A DNA stretch of 64,000 nucleotides from Faecalicatena_A orotica (lineage in GTDB: Bacteria; Bacillota; Clostridia; Lachnospirales; Lachnospiraceae), in NCBI RefSeq assembly GCF_040545875.1, contig NZ_JBEPMR010000012.1, one strand, 5' to 3'. The first letter of the stretch is position 1; each line of letters starts with the position of its first letter. A program made the position numbers and the translations under genes. The notes under the pieces are model-generated. The model made no database searches. It saw nothing but the letters and a program-made list of their open reading frames with translations, and was not told the DNA's origin. This document shows positions 39,369 to 48,006 of this stretch, in pieces.

Positions 39369-41483
39369 ATGAATACTGAACTTGTTAATGTTGCAGATAT
39401 TTTTGGGGAAAACGTGTTTAATGAAACTGTGATGCAGGAACGTTTGCCGAAAAAGATCTACAAAAACCTGAAGAAAACAATTGAGGAAGGTAAGGAACTG
39501 GATTTAGAGACGGCTGATGTCATAGCCCATGAGATGAAGGAGTGGGCGATTGAAAAAGGCGCGACACATTATACGCACTGGTTCCAGCCTCTGACAGGTG
39601 TAACAGCAGAAAAGCATGACTCTTTCATTTCAGCCCCGCTTCCGAGCGGTAAGGTGCTGATGAGCTTTTCAGGTAAAGAGCTGATCAAGGGGGAGCCTGA
39701 TGCATCCTCATTCCCGTCAGGAGGTCTTCGTGCTACATTCGAGGCCAGAGGCTATACTGCATGGGACTGTACATCACCGGCGTTTGTCAGAAAAGACGCA
39801 GCCGGAGCCACACTCTGTATACCGACAGCTTTTTGCTCATATAAGGGGGAAGCACTTGATCAGAAGACGCCGCTTTTGAGATCTATGGAGGCGGTAGGGG
39901 CGCAGTCATTGAGACTTCTGCGTCTGTTTGGAAATACAACCTCTAAAAAGGTTACTCCGTCTGTAGGACCGGAACAGGAATACTTTTTAGTGGATGCGGA
40001 AAAGTTTAAACAAAGAAAAGACCTGATCTATACAGGGCGTACATTATTTGGTGCAATGCCTCCAAAGGGGCAGGAGCTGGATGACCACTACTTCGGAACG
40101 ATCCGCCAGAGAATCGCATCTTTCATGAAAGATGTCAATGAAGAGCTGTGGAAAGTCGGGGTTTCCTCTAAGACGCAGCATAATGAGGTGGCACCGGCAC
40201 AGCATGAGCTGGCACCGATCTATGCTGAGGCGAATATCGCGGTCGACCACAATCAGTTGATTATGCAGACATTAAAAAGGGTTGCAAGCCAGCATGGGAT
40301 GAAGTGTCTTCTCCACGAGAAACCGTTCGCAGGTGTGAATGGTTCCGGTAAGCACAACAACTGGTCACTGACAACAGACGATGGGATTAACATGCTCGAG
40401 CCGGGCAAAACACCTCATGAGAATACACAGTTCCTGCTCGTTCTGACTTGTATCCTGAAGGCCGTGAACAAGCATGCGGACCTGCTCCGTGAGTCTGCTG
40501 CAGATCCCGGTAATGACCACAGGCTGGGGGCAAATGAAGCACCGCCGGCGATTATTTCTGTATTCTTAGGAGAACAGCTCGAGGATGTGCTGGAACAGTT
40601 AATCAGCACAGGAGAGGCTACACACAGCCTGAAGGGCGGAACGCTTGAGACTGGTGTTAAGACACTCCCTGACCTGGCAAAAGATGCAACAGACAGAAAC
40701 AGAACTTCACCATTTGCATTTACCGGTAATAAATTCGAATTCCGTATGGTTGGTTCCCGTGATTCTGTTGCGGCTCCGAATGTTGTACTGAATACGATTG
40801 TTGCGGAAGCATTTGCAGATGTATGTAATATTCTGGAAAAAGCGGATGATTTTGATAAGGCGGTACACGACCTGATCAAGGAATATGCGATAGAAAACCA
40901 GAGAATCGTATTCAACGGCGACGGATACTCAGAGGCGTGGGTTGAGGAAGCGGCAAGAAGAGGCCTTCCGAATATCCGCTCAATGGTGGAAGCCATCCCT
41001 GCTATGACGACAGAAAAAGCCGTTAATCTGTTTGAAAGATTTAATGTATTTACAAAGGCTGAGCTGGAGTCACGTGCAGAGATTCAGTATGAGTCTTATG
41101 CAAAAGCAATCAATATTGAGGCACGTACCATGATCGACATGACGAGCAAGCAGATTATCCCTGCAATCATGGGCTATACAAAGACTCTGGCGGATACAGT
41201 TATCTCAGTTAAAACAGCAGGCGCCGATGCATCTGTCCAGTCAGAACTGCTTGCAGAAGTTTCTGCCCTTCTGGTAGAGACCAGGAATGCACTGAATGTC
41301 CTGATTCAGGTGACGGAAGAAGCGGCAGCCAAAGAAGAAGGCGCTGTTCAGGCAAATTACTATTATACCGATGTAGTTCCGGCTATGGAGAGCTTACGTG
41401 CTCCAGTAGACAAACTGGAAATGATTGTGGATAAAGACGTATGGCCAATGCCTTCATACGGTGACCTTATTTTTGAAGTTTAA
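39369..41483 (+). CDS. glnN: type III glutamine synthetase
   Basis: A 704-residue GSIII enzyme that makes glutamine from glutamate, ammonia and ATP. The GSIII N-terminal domain has FPSGGLRATFEARGYTAWD. VGPEQEYFLVD near 199 holds the metal/glutamate Glu residues, HNEVAPAQHELAPIYAEAN the next, and GKHNNWSL near 335 is the ATP/glutamate loop; KFEFRMVGS is also characteristic. The length fits GSIII (about 700) rather than GSI (about 440). Start at ATG 39369 behind GGAAGGAAG. Likely controlled through the promoter and attenuator upstream. Confidence 0.95.
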   Translation: MNTELVNVADIFGENVFNETVMQERLPKKIYKNLKKTIEEGKELDLETADVIAHEMKEWAIEKGATHYTHWFQPLTGVTAEKHDSFISAPLPSGKVLMSFSGKELIKGEPDASSFPSGGLRATFEARGYTAWDCTSPAFVRKDAAGATLCIPTAFCSYKGEALDQKTPLLRSMEAVGAQSLRLLRLFGNTTSKKVTPSVGPEQEYFLVDAEKFKQRKDLIYTGRTLFGAMPPKGQELDDHYFGTIRQRIASFMKDVNEELWKVGVSSKTQHNEVAPAQHELAPIYAEANIAVDHNQLIMQTLKRVASQHGMKCLLHEKPFAGVNGSGKHNNWSLTTDDGINMLEPGKTPHENTQFLLVLTCILKAVNKHADLLRESAADPGNDHRLGANEAPPAIISVFLGEQLEDVLEQLISTGEATHSLKGGTLETGVKTLPDLAKDATDRNRTSPFAFTGNKFEFRMVGSRDSVAAPNVVLNTIVAEAFADVCNILEKADDFDKAVHDLIKEYAIENQRIVFNGDGYSEAWVEEAARRGLPNIRSMVEAIPAMTTEKAVNLFERFNVFTKAELESRAEIQYESYAKAINIEARTMIDMTSKQIIPAIMGYTKTLADTVISVKTAGADASVQSELLAEVSALLVETRNALNVLIQVTEEAAAKEEGAVQANYYYTDVVPAMESLRAPVDKLEMIVDKDVWPMPSYGDLIFEV

Positions 41484-41506
41484 TAAAAGATAATATTTTA
41501 TAAATG

Positions 41507-41540
41507 AAAATACCCCCTGATGGCAGTCAGGGGGCATTTT
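41507..41540. terminator. hairpin between convergent glnN and hydrolase genes
   Basis: AAAATACCCCCTGA (41507-41520) pairs with TCAGGGGGCATTTT (41527-41540; one mismatch). It can act in both directions. Confidence 0.75.
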
Positions 41541-41571
41541 CGTTTGAAAGAAGGAATTATGAGGTAAGGGA

Positions 41572-43416
41572 TTAATGTGTGTTGCCTTTTCCGCTTCCGC
41601 CGATAACGATATCGTCATCACATATAGGCTGAAGCCACAGTTCCGGTGGTGTTGAAGGAATATAAGGCATAAGGATGTATGAAGGATGATCCTTATCTCT
41701 GTAAATCTTATAGTTGATTGTCTTAACGCTCGGGATCGGTCCAAGGTGGTCCATCTTTGCCTGCCAAGCCCCGCTCTGAGGCTCGAAGTTATCCATCGCT
41801 TTGATCTCAAGTTCGATAGCGGTGCCAGGTGCAAATACCATACCGATTGGGTTAATCTCAATGACGTATTCTTTGATTTCTCCCGGAACAACAGGTACTT
41901 TCTTTGTATAATCGTGTACCGGACGTCCGATTTCGCTCTTTTCTTCGTCAAGAGGATAGCAGGCCTTTAAAGATCCTGTACGGGAAACAGGCATTCTTGT
42001 TCCGCCGGCTGTAATCTGCCATACTTTTGTGATAAAGTTTGCATTATCGCTGTCGATAGAAGCCCACAGGTGCAGTTCAATCGGTCCTGTGAACTCGGTC
42101 GGACGGCTGAAGCGGTCTGTGCGGTATGTCAGCTTTTCAACCTCTGTTGTAATGAACGGAGGACGGTGTGTGAAGCTGTCAGGTGCCAGATTACCTTCTA
42201 CAACAGGCTCCCAGCGGAGGTTGCCAAATGTATGGAGGTATAGTTTCTTCCAATGTGTTCTTTCCAGCGGGTATTCATTCTCATAACGATAACCAGCGCC
42301 TAAGATGTTCAGCTTCATCGGTGGCTCGTCAACGATACCTGTGTCGACACCCTTCATCCAGTAATCATACCAGCGAAGCATTTCTTCGTTCATGAAGCGG
42401 TATGGGAGTTCCATTCCGTTGTAGCCTTCCATAACACCACAGCGTTTGTAAACGTTCAGTTCCTTTGAATTCATTGCGTTAAACACAGGTGCTGACCAGC
42501 GGCCCTGAGGAGCCCATCCGCACTTGAAGTATACAGGTACTTTGATCTGGTCGTATTTGTATTTCATGGAACGTGGACGCCAGAAATCATCCTCCTGTGG
42601 ATGAAGCAGGTAATCAAGATAGAAAGTATGGTATTTCGGCGGCCATACATTGAACATCTTGTTGAAATAGGTGTTCATACCGATATCCGGGTCTTTCTGT
42701 ACTTCTTCGATCAGGTCTTTCATCTCGTCCTCGGACATCATTTTGCTTGTCCATGTGGTCGGGTTATTGGACGGGCAGAGTTCCCAGTACATGTTCATGT
42801 ATGTATCTGCAACACCACCGTAATATCCATGCTGGTAATAGTCGTCTGTATAGCTCAGAGGCATAATACATACAAGGTGGGGCGGCTGGAGGGCGGCAAC
42901 AAGTGACTGGATGATTCCGAAATAAGAATATCCGAGCAGTGCAACTTTTTCTGTGCTCCACGGACAGTCGATTCCTGCCCACTCTACATAATCATAAACA
43001 TCTTCCTGCTCCTGAGGATTGTAAACTCCGAGGTATTCGCCCTCACTTCTTCCGATTCCGCGCCCGTCAGGAATGATAAACGTATACCCTCTTTCTACGA
43101 AGAAGTCAATGTCTCCGGCTTCGAGGCTGTGGTCAAAATAGTTGGAAGCTCCCGGAAGTGCTCCGTGGCGCATTCTCTGCATTTTCTTACCGTAAGCTGA
43201 ATAAGCTATCAGGGAAGGAGCTGACTCTAATTCTGCCGGATGGTAAACATCGACATAAGTCTTGGTACCGTCTCTTAAAATAACTTCCACGTCTTCTTCA
43301 AGTTTAACTGTGTAAATAGGTTTTGAAAGTTTGTCGAGGTTTTTTGTATATCGTCTGTCCCAATAAACCGGTACCTTCTCCAAACCTGTTACTTCGCAAA
43401 ATTCTTCTTGGTTCAT
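41572..43416 (-). CDS. CocE/NonD-family serine hydrolase, copy 1
   Basis: A 614-residue alpha/beta hydrolase of the S15/CocE family (peptidase S15 domain about 40-330 and a C-terminal jelly-roll X-Pro dipeptidyl-peptidase-like domain about 385-600). The nucleophile is Ser164 in LLGYSYFG, and PDGRGIGRSEGEYLGVYN near 116 is the loop before it. Relatives hydrolyse esters or amides, such as cocaine, alpha-amino acid esters, cephalosporin side chains or X-Pro peptides. No signal peptide. A close paralogue lies at 46042-47862, and between them are a Crp/Fnr regulator and an APC permease. Its promoter has a TATACT -10 (plus-strand 43448-43453) with a Crp-like box at 43475-43490. Substrate unknown. 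Confidence 0.88.
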   Translation of the reverse strand: MNQEEFCEVTGLEKVPVYWDRRYTKNLDKLSKPIYTVKLEEDVEVILRDGTKTYVDVYHPAELESAPSLIAYSAYGKKMQRMRHGALPGASNYFDHSLEAGDIDFFVERGYTFIIPDGRGIGRSEGEYLGVYNPQEQEDVYDYVEWAGIDCPWSTEKVALLGYSYFGIIQSLVAALQPPHLVCIMPLSYTDDYYQHGYYGGVADTYMNMYWELCPSNNPTTWTSKMMSEDEMKDLIEEVQKDPDIGMNTYFNKMFNVWPPKYHTFYLDYLLHPQEDDFWRPRSMKYKYDQIKVPVYFKCGWAPQGRWSAPVFNAMNSKELNVYKRCGVMEGYNGMELPYRFMNEEMLRWYDYWMKGVDTGIVDEPPMKLNILGAGYRYENEYPLERTHWKKLYLHTFGNLRWEPVVEGNLAPDSFTHRPPFITTEVEKLTYRTDRFSRPTEFTGPIELHLWASIDSDNANFITKVWQITAGGTRMPVSRTGSLKACYPLDEEKSEIGRPVHDYTKKVPVVPGEIKEYVIEINPIGMVFAPGTAIELEIKAMDNFEPQSGAWQAKMDHLGPIPSVKTINYKIYRDKDHPSYILMPYIPSTPPELWLQPICDDDIVIGGSGKGNTH

Positions 43417-43447
43417 AAATCGTACCTCCTACGTTTTTGATAGGCTA

Positions 43448-43490
43448 AGTATAATCAATAAAAAAAGTTCTGTCTGTCTATAAAGTGACA
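43448..43490 (-). promoter_or_regulatory. Crp/Fnr-type box and -10 of hydrolase copy 1
   Basis: On the minus strand TGTCA-CTTTAT-AGACA (plus 43475-43490) lies 22 nt before the -10 TATACT (plus 43453-43448). No -35 is present at 17 nt. The box centre falls near -41.5 from the expected start, the class II activator position. Confidence 0.7.
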
Positions 43491-43566
43491 CAAGGTGAAA
43501 TTTCTGACAAAAGGAAAATCTGCCCCCTCAAATTTGCTGAAGCGGCAGATAAGTACAGTTTTTTGA

Positions 43567-44292
43567 CTAATCTCCTATCTCACTGTTAAGGATGATGTCA
43601 AGGAGTTTGTTAAAATCGAGAACAGAAAGCTTGCCCCTCTCGGTGGAGATGATTCCTTCCTTGCGCCAGTCGCTCAGTATCTTTGCTGCGGTCTGGCGGG
43701 CCATGCCGGAAGAAAATGCGAGGGCGCTCTGCGTGATCCGGATGTTCATGCTCTTTTGCTTGCTGTTGGTTGTCAGGTTAACGATTGTGGAGGCTAAACG
43801 GCCCGGGGCATCCAGATACATGGCATTCACCATGTGCTGTGCCGAGTTCAGCAGACGGTCTATGAGCTCAAAAATGATAACCTTGCAGACACAGGTATTG
43901 CTCCAGACAGTCTCCAGAAAGTAGTTCTTGGGGATTGAGATAAGCTGGCAGTCCTCCAGAGTGAGGGCTGTATTCGGGTAAGGTTCGTTGGTGAGCATGC
44001 CCATCTCCCCGAAATATTCACCGTCGCTCCTGACTTTTACGATAATGTCAGCACTGGTTCCGTAAAATACGGATTCCATTATGTAGCCGGATTTGATAAT
44101 GTATAAGTGATTAGATGACTCATCTTTTCTGTATATTGTTGCACCTTTTTTCTTGTGGAGAAGACGGCAGTGCGTTGAAAGTTCAATGAGTTGCTTTACA
44201 GGCAGCTTTTCTAATAGTTCGGTAGCCTTTAATGCCTGGAAAATAGCCTGTTCTTCTTTGCTTAGGTCTTGGAGTCTGGTAGTTTTGTCCAT
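43567..44292 (-). CDS. Crp/Fnr-family transcriptional regulator
   Basis: A 241-residue regulator. The cyclic-nucleotide-binding-like sensor domain (about 25-140; IIKSGYIMESVFYGT and DGEYFGEMGMLTNEPYP) is followed by a long dimerisation helix and a Crp-type HTH (about 180-225; SSGMARQTAAKILSDWRKEG). The Cys residues (in QLIELSTHCRLLHKK, LEDCQ and NTCVCK) are not spaced as in Fnr Fe-S clusters, so redox sensing is not evident. It is divergent from the APC permease and probably activates it and both hydrolases, whose promoters share a box at the same position. A wide palindrome TGTTAA-N7-TTAACA (44331-44349) lies just upstream of it. Confidence 0.88.
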   Translation of the reverse strand: MDKTTRLQDLSKEEQAIFQALKATELLEKLPVKQLIELSTHCRLLHKKKGATIYRKDESSNHLYIIKSGYIMESVFYGTSADIIVKVRSDGEYFGEMGMLTNEPYPNTALTLEDCQLISIPKNYFLETVWSNTCVCKVIIFELIDRLLNSAQHMVNAMYLDAPGRLASTIVNLTTNSKQKSMNIRITQSALAFSSGMARQTAAKILSDWRKEGIISTERGKLSVLDFNKLLDIILNSEIGD

Positions 44293-44330
44293 TTTAGCAA
44301 CAGTCCTTTCTTTTACTATGTGTTAATGAG

Positions 44331-44349
44331 ATTTTAACATATTGCACAA
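44331..44349. promoter_or_regulatory. palindrome upstream of the Crp/Fnr gene
   Basis: TGTTAA (44331-44336), 7 nt, TTAACA (44344-44349). A possible autoregulatory or second-regulator site in the divergent gap. It differs from the TGTCA-type boxes. Confidence 0.4.
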
Positions 44350-44392
44350 AAAAAGAAAAGAAATAACTCAAAATCGGTTAAATGTCACATAC

Positions 44393-44435
44393 CTGACACT
44401 TTTGGATTCAGAAATTGGGTATAGTAAACTAAAAA
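44393..44435 (+). promoter_or_regulatory. Crp/Fnr-type box and -10 of the APC permease gene
   Basis: TGTCA-CATACC-TGACA (44393-44408) is a perfect inverted repeat of 5-bp half-sites with N6. The -10 TATAGT (44430-44435) starts 22 nt after it and has no -35, again placing the box centre near -41.5. Confidence 0.75.
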
Positions 44436-44460
44436 TAACAGAAAGAAAAGAGGTAAGTAG

Positions 44461-45849
44461 ATGAAAAAACAGAAAATGGGTTTGTTGTCTTGTATCTTGA
44501 TGGGTGTCGGGAGTATTATAGGTGCCAGTGTTTTTGCTACAACACCAATCGCTATCAAGATAATCGGCGGTAATGGAATTGTTATTGGTTTCATCTGTGC
44601 GGCGCTGTTCGTATTCTTACGCAGTATCCCTGAGATGTTACTCGTATCAGCATTACCTGCCAACGGAGGTTCCTACATGTACCTGACCAGGCTGGTACAT
44701 CCGATTATGGGAGCATGGGATGCGTTTAATGAGTTGGTAGTAGGTGTCATGAAGATTGCTACGATGGCTTTGACGTTTTCTACATACTTTTGTATGCTGG
44801 TTCCAGCATGCCCGGACAGAATCGCAGCAGCGGTCTGCGTAGTAATCTTTACCATTATTTCCTGCTTTGGAATCAAGTTCTCATCCACAGTACAGAATAT
44901 CTGTGTTGGTGTCCTTCTGGTAGCACTGGGCATCTATATTTTCGGCGGATGGGGAGCAACAGTGGTATCCTTCAGTGAAGTTATTTCCACAACATTCCAG
45001 CTCGGAGCACTCTGGGCAGCAATGGGAATTATGCACGGAAGTCTTATCGGTGCAAACGTACTGTACTACTCAGCAGAAGAGATCGAGGATCCCGGCAAGA
45101 ATGTTCCGATCGCATACCTTGTCAGCACACTTGTAACAGCTATCGTTTATGCAGCAGTAGCATATGTAACAGTAGGCGTTATGCCGAACTTCTATGAGAT
45201 TGACAACCTTGCAACAGTTGCTGGAAAGTTTATGGGACCGGCAATGCTGATGTTTTTCGTGGCAGGAGGTGCACTCCTTGCTGTTGTAACAAGTATTAAC
45301 TCTGCAATGATGATGTTCTCCAGAATCAACTTCGCGGCAGCCAGAGACGGACTGTTCCCGAGTAAGATCTGTGAGTCCAACAAACACGGCGCACCGGCAG
45401 TTTCCCTTTGGGTTAACTCTGTGATCGCTATCGTGGCAATCTTATCAGGATTCAATCTGGATGATGTTGTAAAGATTACAACAATTCCGGGACTGTTACT
45501 GCTTCCAATTACATTCCTGAGTATCTTTATGCTGCCGAGAAAATTCCCGAATGCATACAAGAACGCTTATATCAAGACACCACATGTCCTGAACTGTATC
45601 CTTACAACGGTTGCCGGTGTAATGTGTGTAGTTCTCGGAAGCTATGTAATTGCTGAGATGAAGCCTAAGAACTGGATAACGATGCTCGTATTCTATGGCT
45701 GTGCAATTGTTTACACAATTATCAGACGTAAATATGTTCTGGATAAGAAGGGATACGATATCTTCAACAAGATGAAAGAACCTTATGAGCCTTGGTTCGA
45801 GATGGAGAAGTCAGCAAAAGCTAATCTGGACAGCAAAGCAGCAAAATAA
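44461..45849 (+). CDS. APC-family amino acid permease
   Basis: A 462-residue membrane protein with about 12 hydrophobic segments of the amino acid-polyamine-organocation family. GSIIGASVFATTPIAIK near 17 corresponds to the first-helix GSIIGSGIF motif, and YSAEEIEDPGKNVP near 201 is the conserved loop before helix 6-7. It should import an amino acid or related amine by cation symport or exchange. It lies between two CocE/NonD hydrolases with a divergent Crp/Fnr regulator. The co-regulation signals suggest that the transported compound is linked to the hydrolases' substrate or product. A strong terminator follows. Confidence 0.9.
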   Translation: MKKQKMGLLSCILMGVGSIIGASVFATTPIAIKIIGGNGIVIGFICAALFVFLRSIPEMLLVSALPANGGSYMYLTRLVHPIMGAWDAFNELVVGVMKIATMALTFSTYFCMLVPACPDRIAAAVCVVIFTIISCFGIKFSSTVQNICVGVLLVALGIYIFGGWGATVVSFSEVISTTFQLGALWAAMGIMHGSLIGANVLYYSAEEIEDPGKNVPIAYLVSTLVTAIVYAAVAYVTVGVMPNFYEIDNLATVAGKFMGPAMLMFFVAGGALLAVVTSINSAMMMFSRINFAAARDGLFPSKICESNKHGAPAVSLWVNSVIAIVAILSGFNLDDVVKITTIPGLLLLPITFLSIFMLPRKFPNAYKNAYIKTPHVLNCILTTVAGVMCVVLGSYVIAEMKPKNWITMLVFYGCAIVYTIIRRKYVLDKKGYDIFNKMKEPYEPWFEMEKSAKANLDSKAAK

Positions 45850-45927
45850 TTTTCTGGATCATATAATATCGGGAAGGAATGCCCGTAAGGTGATCATGAG
45901 TGGGAATTCAGAAAAATCGGAAAAATG

Positions 45928-45953
45928 TGTCATGATTGTCTCGTGAGATGACA
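45928..45953. promoter_or_regulatory. inverted repeat GTGTCAT...ATGACAC upstream of the second hydrolase
   Basis: TGTCA (45928-45932) and TGACA (45949-45953) face each other over 16 nt, within GTGTCAT/ATGACAC. The half-sites match the Crp-like boxes, but the spacing is 10 nt too long for one dimer, so it may be a pair of weak sites or an mRNA hairpin. Confidence 0.35.
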
Positions 45954-45963
45954 CTAAAAATTT

Positions 45964-46004
45964 AAAAAATGGTGTGTACATGACAACTGTACACACCATT
46001 TTTT
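45964..46004. terminator. strong bidirectional terminator upstream of hydrolase copy 2
   Basis: AAAAAATGGTGTGTACA (45964-45980) pairs exactly with TGTACACACCATTTTTT (45988-46004), 17 bp, loop TGACAAC. It ends the permease transcript 37 nt before the next start codon. Confidence 0.88.
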
Positions 46005-46012
46005 GTTATGAT
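45970..46012 (+). promoter_or_regulatory. predicted Crp-type box and -10 of hydrolase copy 2, inside the terminator
   Basis: TGGTG-TGTACA-TGACA (45970-45985) ends 22 nt before TATGAT (46007-46012). The proximal half-site TGACA is perfect and lies in the loop of the terminator hairpin; the distal half is degenerate. The spacing equals that of the other two promoters of the cluster. Confidence 0.55.
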
Positions 46013-46041
46013 TAGTACATGAAAAGGAGGTACGATAAACT

Positions 46042-47862
46042 ATGAAGAAAAGAATAACAGAGGTTCTTGGAATTGATGTACTGCCAAATTACTGGGACAA
46101 ACGCTATGTAAAGAATTTGGACAAATTGTCAAGACCTAAGTACGAAGTGGAACTGCATGAGGATGTTTGGATGACATTAAGAGACGGTGTACGCCTCTGC
46201 GTAGATGTTTATCTTCCGAAGGGAGCAGGTCCGGTCCCGTCACTGGTAAGCTGGTCTGCTTACAGCAAAGAAATGCAGGGCATCAAGAGAGGAGCGATTC
46301 CGCCGGAATCCCTTTTATTTGACCACAGTCTGGAAGCAGGCGATATTGAGTATTTTGTACAGAGGGGCTACGCATTTATCATTCCGGACCCGAGAGGGAT
46401 CGGCAAGAGCGAGGGCGTATTCTACGGCGTTTATAATCCGCAGGAGCACCTGGATATCTATGATATGATTGAATGGGCAGCAGAGCAGGAATGGTGCGAC
46501 AGTAATGTAGGTATGGTTGGATATTCTTACTTCGGAATCTGCCAGATCCTTGCAGCAGCACAGCAGCCTCCTCACCTGAAATGTATTATGCCTTGCTCAT
46601 TTGTTGATGATTACTATCAGCATGGATATTACGGCGGTGTACCGTCTACCTATATGAGCATTTACTGGGAACTGTGCCCATCCAATAATCCGATGCCGTG
46701 GTCTGTAAAGATGTATGGTGAAGAAAAAGTAAAAGAAATGATGAAAGAGCGCCTGCAGGATCCTGACATCGCGGTAAACTCATACTTTACAAAGATTCTG
46801 ACAACATGGCCGCCGACTTATCATACGTTCTATCTGGATTACCTGCTTCATCCGCTGGATGACGAATACTGGCAGCAGCGTTCAGCTAACCAGATGTATG
46901 ACAAGGTAAAGACACCGGTATACCTGCACTGTGCATGGTCACCACTTGGAAGATGGAGTTCCCCGATCTTCGCTGCTATGAATGACGACCGTCTCCAGGC
47001 TCCGAAGCGCCTTGGCGTCCTTGAAGGATATGACGGACTGGAACTTCCATACCGTGCATTGAACGAAGAATGCTTAAGATGGTATGATCACTGGCTCAAG
47101 GGAGTTGACACAGGAATCATGGATGAACCTCCGTATAAGTTCTGTGTAATCAACTCGGGCACACGCTATGAAAACGAATGGCCGCTGGCAAGAACGGAAT
47201 GGCAGAAACTTTACTTACGTTCCTTCAACCGCCTGCGTTGGGACAAAGAACCGGATAAGGATCTTCCACCGGATGGATTTACACATCTGCCGCCTTCAAT
47301 TTCTACAGAAGTGAACAAGATTGTGTACAAATCATCCAGATTTGCACAGGCTAAGGAGATTACCGGACCAATCGAGTTACATCTCTGGGCTTCCATTGAT
47401 GCAGAGGATGCAAACTTTGTCTGCAGCCTGTTTGATGTACTGCCAGATGGTACAAGAATGCCGCTGCTGCGTTATGGCGCGCTGAGAGCTTCTCATCCGC
47501 TGAATGAAGAAAAATCAACGATCGGATCACCGGTACATGACAACAGCGTATCTATTCCTGTTACACCGGGAGAGGTTCGTGAGTATGTAATCGAGATGAG
47601 CCCGACTGCTATGGTTATTCCGGCAGGACATTGGATTGAACTGGAAATCACAAGCCAGTGCCCGAATGAGTGCCATACAGAAAGCTGGACAGGAAAAGTC
47701 GGCAACATGAATGTAATTCCTACGAATACTACGACTGCTTATAAGATATACAGAGACAATAACCATCCGTCATATCTGCTCCTGCCTATCATTCCGTATA
47801 CCGATCCGGAACAGTGGGTACAGCCGTTTGAAAACTGGGATGAAATCGAAGTAGAAGATTAA
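46042..47862 (+). CDS. CocE/NonD-family serine hydrolase, copy 2
   Basis: A 606-residue paralogue of the protein at 41572-43416 with the same S15/CocE domain plan and nucleophile Ser162 in MVGYSYFG; PDPRGIGKSEGVFYGVYN is the equivalent preceding loop. Both share the unusual N-terminus YWD(K/R)RY(V/T)KNLDKLS and the stretch LCPSNNP. The sequences differ most in the cap region (about 215-330) and the C-terminal domain, which suggests different substrates. No signal peptide. AAAGGAGG precedes the ATG. It is the last gene of the cluster and is followed by a hairpin at about 47930-47980. Confidence 0.88.
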   Translation: MKKRITEVLGIDVLPNYWDKRYVKNLDKLSRPKYEVELHEDVWMTLRDGVRLCVDVYLPKGAGPVPSLVSWSAYSKEMQGIKRGAIPPESLLFDHSLEAGDIEYFVQRGYAFIIPDPRGIGKSEGVFYGVYNPQEHLDIYDMIEWAAEQEWCDSNVGMVGYSYFGICQILAAAQQPPHLKCIMPCSFVDDYYQHGYYGGVPSTYMSIYWELCPSNNPMPWSVKMYGEEKVKEMMKERLQDPDIAVNSYFTKILTTWPPTYHTFYLDYLLHPLDDEYWQQRSANQMYDKVKTPVYLHCAWSPLGRWSSPIFAAMNDDRLQAPKRLGVLEGYDGLELPYRALNEECLRWYDHWLKGVDTGIMDEPPYKFCVINSGTRYENEWPLARTEWQKLYLRSFNRLRWDKEPDKDLPPDGFTHLPPSISTEVNKIVYKSSRFAQAKEITGPIELHLWASIDAEDANFVCSLFDVLPDGTRMPLLRYGALRASHPLNEEKSTIGSPVHDNSVSIPVTPGEVREYVIEMSPTAMVIPAGHWIELEITSQCPNECHTESWTGKVGNMNVIPTNTTTAYKIYRDNNHPSYLLLPIIPYTDPEQWVQPFENWDEIEVED

Positions 47863-47929
47863 TGATTAATGATAGGGAATGGTCTTTGTACGGGGGAAAG
47901 CCCATGTCTGCAAAGATTACCCATAAGAA

Positions 47930-47980
47930 AAAGCAAGAAAAATAAAGGCGCAGGCCGGTATTTTTCCTGCTTTTTTCTTT
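47930..47980 (+). terminator. AT-rich terminator-like hairpin after hydrolase copy 2
   Basis: AAAAAGCA plus AGAAAAATA pair imperfectly with TATTTTTCC and TGCTTTTTT around a GC-rich apex (GGCGCAGGCC). It lies 20 nt before the ribosome site of the MATE gene. Confidence 0.5.
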
Positions 47981-48006
47981 TCCGGGAGAATTAGGGAGGT
48001 TTTTAT

